64,000 nucleotides of DNA from Microplitis mediator (Eukaryota > Arthropoda > Insecta > Hymenoptera > Braconidae), in contig NC_079973.1 in NCBI RefSeq assembly GCF_029852145.1, positions 14,339,921 to 14,403,920 on the forward strand, read 5' to 3'. The notes beneath the pieces are model-generated. The model did no database searches. It saw only the letters and a list, made by a program, of their open reading frames with translations, and was not told the DNA's origin. Shown here piece by piece: positions 1-10,194 of this stretch (the stretch's first letter is position 1; every line of letters starts with the position of its first letter). The position numbers and the translations under genes were made by a program.

Positions 1-129
1 AGATTATACCAGCCGCATCGATATTCTCGTATTATTCATAAGTTTGTGTAGATACGCGTTTTCGTATCAAATATCCTTGTGACTTTTTCGTAGATAAGAG
101 TTTATGAATCAAAAAAAATTTTTTTTTTA

Positions 130-292
130 TTCATAAACGCAATCGCGCACTCGCACACATATGCGCACACGCACACCCACACACGTCTACTTACACACAC
201 GCACTCGCACACACGCACTCACACACACACGCACGCACATACACGCTCGTGCACACACTTGCACACACGCGCACATACTCGCACAGACACAC
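130..292. repeat. CA/CG-rich microsatellite
   Basis: Low-complexity run of CACACA, CGCACA and CTCGCA units. The ORF read across its minus strand is a by-product of the dinucleotide repeat and is not a gene. Confidence 0.9.
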
Positions 293-310
293 TGTTTAAC
301 AGTTTAATAT

Positions 311-1197
311 AGGGGAAAGGGATTGGGCAAAATGGGCCCCTCAAAACTTTTATCATGAAATGTGTTTGGGGCGGGGGGAGGGGCAAAATGTGACATTGAG
401 GCAAAATGGTCCCCCAAAGATTTTTAACATGAAAGGTGTTGTGGGGGGGGGGGTAAATGGGTTGCCTAGACTTTGAAAACCTACGAATATTTTTTAGCCA
501 AATGGGTTCTTCAAATTATTTTAACAGAAATGATTAAAGAATTATGATAAGAGCACACTAGGTTACGAGTTCAACAGCATTACTAACTATAATTTTGATA
601 CACAGTAAAAAATATTGTGTATCTGTGTTAAAAATGGTCCGTGTTAAATTTTTTGTGTTGATTATTTTGTGTCAAATCAACACAATTCTCTGTGTTACTT
701 TATAATTTTCAATCGATTCACTCTCCAACACTTTAAAAGTGTTACTTAGTATAAAAATCGATATTATCAACATTTATTAAGTGTTACTTTAAAATCAACA
801 CAAAAAAGTGTTGGAATTTTAACACAAATTTTGTGTTGAAATTCAATACAAATAGTCTGTGTTGAAAAATGACACAAATATTGTGTGGACCGTTTCTAAC
901 ACACAGAATGTGTTGAATTTAACACAATATTTTTTACTGTGTAGACACAGCAAATTAACACCACAAACTCAGCAGAAGGAAAAAAAAGTAAAACAAGCTG
1001 AAGAACTCACCCTATAAAAATTTTTTTAAGGGGGCCCATTTTACCCCCCATTTTAAAATTTTTTATTTATTTTTAATGGACAGAACAAATTAAGGTCAAA
1101 TACTTGGCAAGGGAATAAAAAAAAGTAAAACAAGTTAAAAAAACTGAGGATTTGAAAATTATGTTCTTAGGGGGCCCATTTTGCCCCCCTTCCCCTA
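311..1197. mobile_element. MITE-like element with GGGGCAAAATGGGCC ends
   Basis: The left end reads AGGGGAAAGGGATTGGGCAA and the right end, reverse complemented, reads AGGGGAAGGGGGGCAAAATG, so this looks like an imperfect inverted-repeat element of about 0.9 kb. Further GGGGCAAAATG and GGCCCATTTT motifs lie sub-terminally. A second, shorter member of the family begins near 30067. No coding potential is seen, and the element is interrupted by the nested MITE at 601-941. No clear target duplication was found. Confidence 0.55.
601..941. mobile_element. nested TA-duplicating MITE (CACAGTAAAAAATATTGTGT)
   Basis: Perfect 20-bp terminal inverted repeats, CACAGTAAAAAATATTGTGT at 601-620 and its complement at 922-941, are flanked by TA on each side (599-600 and 942-943). 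The interior is built of short GTGTTAAA / TTTAACAC inverted motifs, so the whole element can fold back. TA duplication is the hallmark of Tc1/mariner-type mobilisation. There is no ORF. Confidence 0.8.
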
Positions 1198-1224
1198 AAA
1201 TAATATAAATTCATTTAAATGTTA

Positions 1225-1410
1225 AAACTCCGGACCGGAGTGAATTGGGAGTGGAATCACATCCGCGTCACTTCAAGATCACTCCGCTAAAAAAACTCCC
1301 AATTCACTCCGTATGTGGAGTGATTTTTTTTAAGACTCCGGAACTCCGAGTGGCGGAGTGAATTCGGATTGAAATTAAATCCGGATTCACTCTCGATTTT
1401 TTACAGTGTA
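1225..1410. repeat. palindromic ACTCCG/CGGAGT repeat, probable MITE remnant
   Basis: A cluster of ACTCCG and CGGAGTGAATT motifs in both orientations, ending in TTTTTTACAGTGTA, which resembles a TA-type MITE end. The matching left end was not found, so this is probably truncated. Confidence 0.4.
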
Positions 1411-1634
1411 ATGAGACAACAATGGTATCTTAACAATTTTGGCAGTACGGTAGATACGAGGTTTTTAAATTCGAACATGTAGATACGAGAAAAATCAAAA
1501 GTCTCTAAAAACATATCTATCATCATTATGAACGTTTGATGTTTTTTTTGCGTAATAGAAGTGCTAAGGAATGTTTATCACTCATTATCTCAATTTAAAA
1601 AAAAAGGAGTTACGAGGCTTACGTAGAAAGGGGA
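1411..1634. other. unassigned AT-rich sequence
   Basis: No ORF, splice-bounded exon or inverted repeat that I can support. Confidence 0.4.
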
Positions 1635-2437
1635 CGATATACATAATTATATCTGAGCAGATATAATAGGATCTGACTATGTTAATTGTTGTATTTAGTT
1701 CAGATATAGTTATATCTGATCAAATCTTACGAGATATACGCCGATCTGACTAGATATAATCATGTCTGGTATGGTATCTAGCCTACCCGCATGAAAAAAC
1801 TTTATATGTGAAAACATATATGATAGAATATATGAAATTATAATGTAATATATTGTACAATATATAAAATAATATTTATATTTTTGCCGTATTAATATAT
1901 GATAATATATTGAAAAAAAATATATTGCTAGAATATATTATCAATATATTTATCAATATATGACTTTTTATGTATGTTTTACATATATATTTTAATATAT
2001 CTTTTTTATATTGATATATTATATTGAAAGTAGTATATCAATAATATATAGTATTTTTTAAATTTTTTATATATGTTTTCCCATATATTGCAAAATATAT
2101 GGTTTCCTATATATTGTAAAACATATGGCACTTTTTTTACTTTTCTTAAGTTATTGCCAGTAAATATAAGGTCAATGAACAGAAGGAGAAAAAATAATAA
2201 ATTTGACTTTTTTTGTGGAATTGTGTAGAAATTAAAAAAGTATATTGAAAAAATAAAATTTTCAATATATTGCCAAAAATATAAGTTTTAATATACTGGA
2301 AAAATATAATTCCAATATACCGCGAACCATATATTTAATCATATAAATTCTTTCATATATAATCAATTATATAGAAACCATATACCACTAATTATATGAG
2401 TCAAAATATATGGATATATATATCAAGTTTATTATAT

Positions 2438-4484
2438 TGCAACGAATGTGAAACTGATCTTTTAAATATTTGAATAGCTAGAAAACAAATGCCTTCTTCT
2501 CTTGTTTTATACACTTATCCAAAAAATTAAAGGAACAAGAAAATTTTATAAATTTTTTAGTGATTTTTGGAAGGCTGTATTTTCGTGAAAAATGATCGTA
2601 TCGAAAAAATAAAAAAAGCAAATTGAAGCTTGAAATCTCTAGTTTGAAGATCTTCCAGCAAAATATTTTTTTGAGCCACGGTTTTTGCGGAATCAGAAGA
2701 AATAGGTCGAGACAAAATTTTTCTAAATTTTTTGGTTTCGTTTTTTAGGTCTACGGGGCCGGGAAAAATTTTTGCAAAAAAAGGAATTCAAATTTTAGAA
2801 AAGAAATTTATTCAGCTACAATTTGCTTTTTTTTGTTTCTCTGTACGACAATTTTCTGCTGAGATATCAGCCTTCAAATGAAAAAGGATCCTTTTGTCTT
2901 TGATTATTGATATCTCAGCAAGAAATGGTCACACAGTAATTTGAAGGGCAGTTTAATAAACTTGAATAAATCCCCTACAAGCTCCATTTTTGATTTAAAA
3001 AAAAAAAAATTTTTTTTCATCCTTGATATCCATTTGAAACACCTTTAAAAAATGGCCATTTTCTGGTTTTTTAGTCGACTCATCGCTACTCTGCAAATAT
3101 TGATAAAAAAAATAATGTTGCCAGGTAATTTAACAGCTTAATGTACCCCCAAAAACCCTGGAAATTTTCAGATTGATCCATTGAACCGTTTGTCCGGTCC
3201 GATTGCTCAAAGTTTTACAAAACAATTAAAGGAACAAGTTTTGTTCCTTAATCTGTGTAATCGTTATCAAAATGAAAAAATCAATTTTTTTCGGATTTTC
3301 TTTCATGTTTGCGTTAGTTATTCAGTAAATGTAAGGTAAAGAGGAAAAAAAAAAAAAATTTTCCAAAAAACGAGACCAAACAAGAATTTTCTCTAATTTT
3401 TTTTTTTTTATGTTTTATTCGGGGGGTTATTTTTTTTTTTTCGTTTTTCGGAAAAAATTTTTTTTTTTTTCTTTACCTTACATTTACTGAATAACTAACG
3501 CAAAAATGAAAGAAAATCCGAAAAAAAAATGATTTTTTTATTTTGATAACGATTACACAGATTAAGGAACAAAACTTGTTCCTTTAATTGTTTTGTAAAA
3601 CTTTGAGCAATCGGACCGGACAAACGGTTCAATGGATCAATCTAAAAATTTCCAGGGTTTTTGGGGGTACATTAAGCTGTTAAATTACCTGGCAACATTA
3701 TTTTTTTTATCAATATTTGCAAAGTAGCGATGAGTTGACTAAAAAACCAGAAAATGGCCATTTTTTGAAGGTTTTTCAAATGGATATCAAGGATGAAAAA
3801 AAATTTTTTTTTTTAAAAATCAAAAATGGAGCTTGTAGGGGATTTATTCAAGTTTATTAAACTGCCCTTTAAATTACTGTGTGACCATTTCTTGCTGAGA
3901 TATCAATAATCAAAGACAAAAGGATCCTTTTTCATTTGAAGGCTGATATCTCAGCAGCACATTGTCGTACAGAGAAACAAAAAAAAGAAAATTGTAGCTG
4001 AATAAATTTCCTAAACAAGCTATGAATTCGTTTATTTGAAAAAATTTTTCCCGGCCCCGTAGACCTAAAAAACGAAACCAAAAAATTTAGAAAAATTTCG
4101 TCTCGACCTATTTCTTCTGATTCCGCAAAAACCGTGGCTCAAAAAAATATTTTGCTGGAAGATCTTCAAACTAGAGATTTCAAGCTTCAATTTGCTTTTT
4201 TTATTTTTTCGATACGATCATTTTTCACGAAAATACAGCCTTCCAAAAATCACTAAAAAATTTATAAAATTTTCTTGTTCCTTTAATTTTTTGGATAAGT
4301 GTAGATACGCGACAACAGTCAGTCAGTCTTATATTGACAACTAAACAGCAAACATTATATCTCAATAAACTATATCTATGATTACCTTTCTTTTACTGCT
4401 GTTAATTGTGGTGTTGTTATTTCTAATATGTGTTATTATTGTAGTGTATAAGTGATATTAATTTATAAGATACCAATTGCTACA
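2438..4484 (+). repeat. 5' LTR, split by a 1.79-kb palindrome
   Basis: LTR sequence occupies 2438-2511 and 4304-4484. The uninterrupted 3' LTR at 7504-7762 reads straight through the insertion point (GTTTTATAGATACGCG) and so serves as the empty site. Confidence 0.8.
2512..4301. mobile_element. 1.79-kb near-perfect palindromic (foldback) element, copy 1
   Basis: Starts CACTTATCCAAAAAATTAAA and ends with its complement. The arms are about 0.8-0.85 kb each around a short A/T-tract spacer near 3350-3470. TA flanks both ends (2510-2511, 4302-4303), and the empty site is preserved in the 3' LTR. No ORF of note. A second copy is at 19386-21171. It belongs by structure to foldback/MITE-type elements mobilised with TA duplication; the parent transposase is unknown. 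Confidence 0.85.
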
Positions 4485-4485
4485 A

Positions 4486-4505
4486 TTTGGTGTCAGAAGT
4501 GCGCG
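4486..4505 (+). promoter_or_regulatory. candidate primer-binding site
   Basis: TTTGGTGTCAGAAGTGCGCG lies one base after the 5' LTR, where the tRNA primer site is expected. The TGGTGTC start is of the kind complementary to a tRNA 3' CCA end. The primer tRNA was not identified. Confidence 0.55.
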
Positions 4506-4559
4506 TAACCTTCGTGTGTATTTACAAATATAAAATAAAAATAGCTGTCCAAATATTGC

Positions 4560-5100
4560 GACGCGACGGGAAAGGCAAAGATTTGAAACGATCGTGTTTT
4601 TAATATTAAAAAAAGACGTAAATTCAGTGATCAATTAAACGAGTTTAGTAAAAACATATTTTTTTTAATTTGTGATAAAGTGCGCGTGTGAATTTAAATA
4701 AATTTAGTGATGAATCAAATAAGTTTTGTGAATATATGTTATTATGTTAAAGTGCGTGTAGTAAAATAAGTAAATAAGTAATATAAATAAATACGGTGAT
4801 GAATGAATTAAAATTTGTGAATATATTTTATAATATATATTTCAAGTGCGTGTAATAATTTAAACGAATTCAGTGATTAAATAATTAAGTTTTGTGAAAA
4901 TATTTTTCTTAATCGGTGTCAAAGTGCGTATTTGAATTTATATGTGTGATGTACGATATATAAAAAAAAAATTCGTGATTAATAAATTAGCGTTGTGAAA
5001 ATATTTCTATTAATTTGTGTTAAAGTGCGGGTATGAGTAATTACGTGTGTGATAAAAATATAAAATAATAGTGATCAAAATATTAAACGCCGGGTAATCT
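4560..5100 (+). repeat. degenerate tandem repeats in the LTR-element leader
   Basis: About five to six diverged units of roughly 80-100 bp. Each contains a GTGATNAATNAA segment, a TTTTGTGAAAATAT segment and AAAGTGCGTGT. They occupy the untranslated leader of the non-autonomous retrotransposon. Confidence 0.6.
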
Positions 5101-5404
5101 TATTTTTTTTTTTTAACAAAACAGTGAAGCTGGAAGAATATATTATTAGCATCAATTGAAGAGTTGAAGTTAAATTCATAGACAACTCGAAATTCAGAAA
5201 GGATAAGTATCATTATTTAATAATAATAGTAGTTAGGTAAAATTAAAAATAAAAGAAACATCATTTTATCAAACATAAACTAACTAAAAATATCGTGACA
5301 TCTAACCGCTCTTTTGTTTTGTAATAGATTGACGTAATTAATAAACCGGGTATATTTAATGATTTTGTGTTGAAGAACAATAGATAAAAAATTTTGTATA
5401 GATA

Positions 5405-5847
5405 CCCAGACAGCATGAAAGTCAGAATGACTGCTTTACGACGTATTTTTGAAGGAGTCTTCAAGAAGTCTTACAATGACTTCTTAAAGGTGTCATTTTT
5501 AAGAACTCTAAATTAAGAGTTCTTGAAGACTTCATAAATAAGACGTCAGTTTTGTGACGTCTAAATGTATTCTTTTTTTAACTTTTTTGAAGTCAAAATG
5601 AAGTCAAAATTAGGAACTCCTTAAGACGTCATGGTAAGTTCATTCTGAAGTCTTATTTGCGGAGTCAGAAAAAAGAACTCTTTGAGAACTCTTTGAGAAC
5701 TTTTAAAGATGTCTTACTGAGTTCGCTAGGTGGCGCATTCGACATCTTGAGAACTTCTTAAAGACTTCTTTAACGTGTTTTTAAGACGTCCAAATCATAA
5801 ATAGGAACTCATTCAGAACTCATCAAGACGTCATTTTGCTATCTGGG
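5405..5847. mobile_element. CCCAGA-ended MITE
   Basis: CCCAGACAGC at 5405-5414 is mirrored by GCTATCTGGG at 5838-5847, with TA on each side (5403-5404, 5848-5849). The interior is rich in GAAGTC, GACTTC and GACGTC motifs in both orientations. Non-coding, nested in the LTR element. Confidence 0.75.
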
Positions 5848-6177
5848 TAGTCATTTTTGAAAATTTTTATCTGGGCTATATAATATACCTCAAGTATTTA
5901 TCGAGTTAATAAATATAGTTTTATACGGATGAAAAAAAAAGTTTTATAAAACTGCTGAGATTACTATCATGAGTTAAATTAAAGAAAAAAAAAGTCGATA
6001 TTAACGGAAATAATTAAAAAATTTATTTACTTCAATGCGATTGGGAGGGTCCTTATAAAATTGAAAATAGGCTAAATAACGTAGTTTATAAAATTAGAAA
6101 AATACCAAATGAAAATATTAAATCATGCATGTAAATCGTCATGTACCATATTGTGATCAATAAGAAGAAATAAAAGA

Positions 6178-6560
6178 GAAGTCCGGCTGGGGCCCTGAAC
6201 GATCTCAGTGTAGACGTTGTAAAGGGTTCCCGGGATTCTGTAGTCAGTTAGTAAGTCTAGGATATCTTGCAAACTGATAGAATTGAAGATGTCTGAACGA
6301 CTGCTAAAGACTGGTATAGTCCTTAGGAGAAGTCTGGCAGTGGACCCTGAATAGCCACACTGTAGACGTTGCTGAATAGTTCCCGAGATTCTGAAAGAAG
6401 TCTGGCTGAGGGCTCTGAATGATCTCGGTGGTAACGTTATTCGAGGGATTCCCGGGATTTTATAAGGACTGGAAATGTTCTGGGTTTGAGTATATTAGCT
6501 GAAGGGAAGTCTGGCCGTGGGCCCTGAACGATTAACCGTTGCGGGGTTCCCGGGATTCCT
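6178..6560 (+). repeat. four diverged copies of a ~65-bp GC-richer motif
   Basis: A unit of the form AGAAGTCYGGC-N-GGRCCCTGAA ... GTAGACGTT ... TTCCCGGGATTCTG recurs at about 6178, 6330, 6396 and 6502, with spacing from contiguous to 150 bp. It is markedly more GC-rich than its surroundings and sits inside the ORF-less LTR element. It may be a structured RNA or packaging region; no function can be shown. Confidence 0.6.
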
Positions 6561-7487
6561 CAGTCATTGATCGGAGACTGGATATTTCTTTTGATCTAAG
6601 TGAGCTCAACGAGGATCAAAAGTTTGATTCTGAGGACTTATCAATGGCTAAGAGCAACCTGACTGGAGCTTTGGGATCCATCCGGAGTTGACACAGTCGA
6701 AATTTCTCTTTTGTTGATGGCCACGACTTCTGAGAGATAGATGGATGCCCTGGAGAGTTTCCGAGGAGCTTTTAGGGAGAAAAATGAAATTCGTTGCAAC
6801 GTGTGTTATTCAGTATCATTGATATGTTAGCTATAGATGACATATCGGAGAATGGTCTGGATGAATCGAACGGCAGAACATTGAGCATTTAAGATCGAAA
6901 TTATTGAATTGATCACGATAATGAAAGTTTATAAATTAACAACTGATAAATAATAGAATGTAATGATGAAATATGTTTAACTATAAAATTTAATAAAATG
7001 TTGGAGATACTCGTTTTGTTTGTTTATTATGTGCAGATAGTATTTCCAATTTCATTGGGGAAGGTAAGAAGGAGTCAATTCCTAGTCCTTCAAGGAGGAG
7101 AGGAAGGAGTTCCTGTTCCCGTCCCGTACCTGATCCTATTCCCATTGAAGGTCCATTCAATCAAGATGAGGGTTACATTTTCAAATTTTATTTATTTGAT
7201 TCGCTGAATAGGAAAATAGTGTCACGCGTATCGATTAACTTCTTAGCAGAATATTTTATTTTGTATTTTCAATTCTTAACTCAATTAAACTATAGACTAA
7301 TTTTTTTATTTTTTTATTATCTTTGCGTTAGCCTACAGGGTTGTTTTTTGGCTATGGTGTTTTTTTCCCTGTAGGGTGATAGATAGGGTGTGTTGGGACC
7401 ATAGCGGAATCGAACCAAGATTGCAAATGGTTTTAATTTCAATTAAGTTCGATTCTTCCAATACCATTTTTATCGGGACGATAATTT

Positions 7488-7503
7488 ATTGAGAAGGGGG
7501 TAG
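7488..7503 (+). promoter_or_regulatory. polypurine tract of the LTR element
   Basis: GAGAAGGGGGTAG lies immediately 5' of the 3' LTR start at 7504, the expected site of plus-strand priming. Confidence 0.65.
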
Positions 7504-7762
7504 TGTAACGAATGTGAAACTGATCTTTTAAATATTTGAATAGCTAGAAAACAAATGCCTTCTTCTCTTGTTTTATAGATACGCGACAAAAGTCAGTCAG
7601 TCTTATACTGACAACTAAACAGCAAACATTATATCTCAATAAACTAAATCTTTGATTACCTTTCTTTTACTGCTGTTAATTGTGGTGTTGTTATTTCTAA
7701 TATAAGTGTGTTATTATTGTAGTGTATAAGTGATATTAATTTATAAGATACCAATTACTACA
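7504..7762 (+). repeat. 3' LTR
   Basis: 259-bp LTR, TGTAACGAATG to TACA, matching the split 5' LTR. It contains the uninterrupted insertion site for the palindromic element. Confidence 0.8.
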
Positions 7763-8142
7763 ATATTATACTTATAAATTATATATATACTATCCATATA
7801 TGATAAGAATATATTGAGCTTTATATGAGATAATATGTATAGAAAAATACAAAACATTATATACAAGTAAATATATTATGATAAATATATAATCCAATAT
7901 ATGTAAAAAAAATATATTTTTCAATATAGATATTTTTGCCACTATATATTTATTACATATTCACCATATATTTTTTTATATACTTTTAACAATATATAGC
8001 TTTTCCATGCGGGTAGATCTAATGAGATCTGATCATGTCTAAGTATGAGATATGATCAGATATAAATAGATCTGCCAAGGTGTAATTTTATATGATGAGA
8101 TATAATTATATCTGGTCAGATCTAAATCATTTTCCCCGGGTA

Positions 8143-8242
8143 CTCAAGTCATATAGAACGTCAGATTGACGTCTAATTTATACAAGCTGCCGTGACATTT
8201 CTATGACTTACGTGACCTCAAATTAAGTTCATGTGTTCACTG
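8143..8242 (+). mobile_element. truncated right end of the CCCAGTGAACAC MITE family
   Basis: About 100 bp ending ATGTGTTCACTGGG closely match the right end of the 1.39-kb MITE at 21432-22823 (shared AGAACGTCAGATTGAC and GCCGTGACATTTCTATGAC). The left part is missing. Confidence 0.7.
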
Positions 8243-8284
8243 GGATAGTATTAAAATAATTTGATAACTATTAAAATTTTTCAG

Positions 8285-8556
8285 ATTTTCTAATAGTGAT
8301 TTAGCAATAAAAAAATTTAAGAAGAAATTAAAGAACTGCCTTATACATCATCAAGAGATTTTAGAGTATGTTATTAGAAAATCTATTCGATCTTTTTGTT
8401 AGTTTTTACAAGTTTATGCATAAAATTCTATTAATAACTTTCAGGTTTGTTGATAAATTAAAAAATGTATCCAGTTATCCAATATTTCTATTATGTCTTG
8501 ACAGTACAGTGGCTCTGTGCTTGATTTCATTAGAAGTGTCAACAATTGAAATCAAT
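8285..8556 (+). CDS. odorant receptor (7tm_6 family), middle exons
   Basis: Two exons. Exon 8285-8365 follows a TTTTTCAG acceptor and ends at a GTATGT donor; it encodes a lysine-rich loop ending in an HHQEILE motif. Exon 8445-8556 begins FVDKLKNV and encodes a transmembrane segment (YPIFLLCLDSTVALCLISL), ending at a GTAAAA donor. The phases join perfectly (phase 2, then phase 0) with no stop. HHxxILxFVxxL followed by a hydrophobic segment is typical of the fourth loop and fifth helix of insect odorant receptors, which act as ligand-gated channels with Orco in antennal neurons. The next compatible exon is at 15931. Upstream exons for the N-terminal half were not found in the window; they are lost or lie outside it. 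Confidence 0.75.
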
Positions 8557-9049
8557 GTAAAAAAAAAAAGTTAATTAAGCAATAGAATTAAATGAGTCAA
8601 AAAAAGACTCGATAGAATTTTTATAGACGTCTGCTCTAAGTTAACACCGAAAAAATAATCACTAGCTGCTAGCGATAATTTTTTTAGTGCATCATAATGA
8701 GTTTATTCAAAGTCAAACCTACACTCAAGAAGCACTCAAAAAAACGAACATAATTTGTTTAAAGTAATATACCCGACTAGAAATTTTTAAGTGCACCTAC
8801 TTGGGACTCAAGTGGGTTGTCCAATGGGGACCCTACATGGAGATGTAACGCAAAAACGTACTTGAGCTCTGATCGAGCAACCTCTGTAGGTCTCCAATTG
8901 GGTAAGATCTATGTGTTCCCGAATGAACGATCCCTATTAAACAGAATATTAAATTGCCAAAAAAAAAATAAGATGATTTTGATTTGATCCGGAACGTAAT
9001 CTAATATATTAGGAGCGGTACTTATGGAAATAATACACGAAGAAAAAAA

Positions 9050-9720
9050 TATAGTAAATTTTACTAAAAAATATGAGAATAATTACTAAATTTGGATAGT
9101 AATCTTGGAACGCTTATGATTTATATGAAAAATTCATAAACAGATTAGCATATTTTACAAGTCGTTTAGTAAATTTTACTATCCCAGTTAAGTAAATTTT
9201 ACTATCCCATTTAGTAAATTTCACTATCCCGTTTAGTAAATTTTACTATATTAGAATGGAAAAAAATTAAATTAAATTTTTATTAGCTTTTAACTTTTTA
9301 TTATTGTTGCTATCATTTTGATTATTATTGATATTTATATCATATGTATTGGTGTTGGTGTCAATTTTTATTTTTCAAAAAATCACTTGTTTCAACCGAA
9401 ATTCGAACCCTGATCTCCCGCGCGCGAGTCCTTTCCAATGTCTGACGGCCCGATGTGTCCTTTGAACAAAAGTTTCAGAACTTGTAATACATCTTTGTAT
9501 ATGCAATCCCCACCAACTTTTAATTTTATCTATACATAGTAGAATTTACTACACAAATAGTAAAAAAATACAACCGTCTTAGCAAAAAATACATTACGTA
9601 TAGTAATTTTTAATATCTTATTATGTCATTATTGATAACTAGTAAATTTTACTAAACGTTTAATAACAATTACAATACAGAATATATTTTTTCATATCTG
9701 TTAGTAAATTTTACAATAGA
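9050..9720. repeat. cluster of TAGTAAATTTTACTA motifs
   Basis: The self-complementary motif AGTAAATTTTACT and close variants (for example AGTAAATTTCACT) recur at least six times, four of them in a near-tandem run at 9170-9250 separated by ATCCCGTT. Probably a nested MITE with degenerate palindromic ends; exact boundaries not resolved. Confidence 0.5.
9395..9480 (-). ncRNA. tRNA-like (SINE-like) fragment
   Basis: On the minus strand a GGGTTCGAATTTC stretch matches the pol III B-box consensus, preceded by a GC-rich arm and a GTCAGACATTGG segment in the place of the anticodon/D region. It is not a foldable tRNA by eye; probably a tRNA-derived relic. Confidence 0.35.
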
Positions 9721-10194
9721 ATATTTTTTAAAAATAGATGAGAAATATATAATAGTATATTGTACAACTATAGTGTGGTAAGTTATTGATTGCCCACGAG
9801 AGCAAAGTTGAGCGCACGAACGAAGTAAGTGCAGTCATTTGCTTGTGTGGGTAATCGACAACACCGCATGAATTGAACATACTTTTTTTTATTATTAATG
9901 CGATATGAGTACTATTTTAGTGCTCGCTGTTTTGTTCCCTATGTAGCTTTTTGCTGATTCAACTGTTGCCGTGACATTTTTGTAGATTATACGATAATCT
10001 GCATGTGACTTGAAGTGAATTTGCGTGCGACAAGTTTACTTGTCTTTTTTTGCGCGTAATTTAAATGTAATTTGAATGATTTAAATAAATTGATTTATCT
10101 CGATACTTGGCAATAAAAAAGAGTTTAAAGCATGAAAAGGCACAAATTCAAGTCAAGGCTTTCTTACCGATACCAAATTTAATAACACTAACTA

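Larger units (their letters stand above)
2438..7762 (+). mobile_element. non-autonomous LTR retrotransposon
   Basis: Matching LTRs of about 255 and 259 bp (starting TGYAACGAATG, ending TACA) bound an internal region without any ORF above 70 codons, so no gag or pol. The flanks ATAT (2434-2437 and 7763-7766) look like a 4-bp target duplication, as in many Ty3/Gypsy elements. A primer-site-like stretch follows the 5' LTR and a purine tract precedes the 3' LTR. The internal part contains degenerate tandem repeats and a nested MITE. The LTRs differ at about seven positions plus a 4-bp indel by eye. I read it as a TRIM/LARD-like parasite of an unidentified autonomous element. Confidence 0.75.
1786..8013. 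mobile_element. CCCGCATG-ended AT-rich MITE, interrupted by an LTR element
   Basis: The left end CCCGCATGAAAAAACTTTAT at 1786 is mirrored by CATGCGGG ending at 8013, with TA on both sides (1784-1785, 8014-8015). Own sequence is 1786-2437 and 7763-8013, both dense in TATATG/CATATA motifs. The remaining 5.3 kb is the nested LTR retrotransposon. TA duplication points to Tc1/mariner-type mobilisation. No coding capacity. Confidence 0.65.
1635..8142. repeat. outer host repeat of AGATCTGAT/ATATCTG motifs, split in two
   Basis: Segments 1635-1785 and 8014-8142 are both made of short palindromic motifs such as AGATATAAT, GATCTGA and ATATCTG. They join cleanly if the element at 1786-8013 and one TA are removed. 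The right side ends TTTCCCCGGGTA, a typical MITE tip. I infer one short non-coding element split by a later insertion. Confidence 0.5.
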
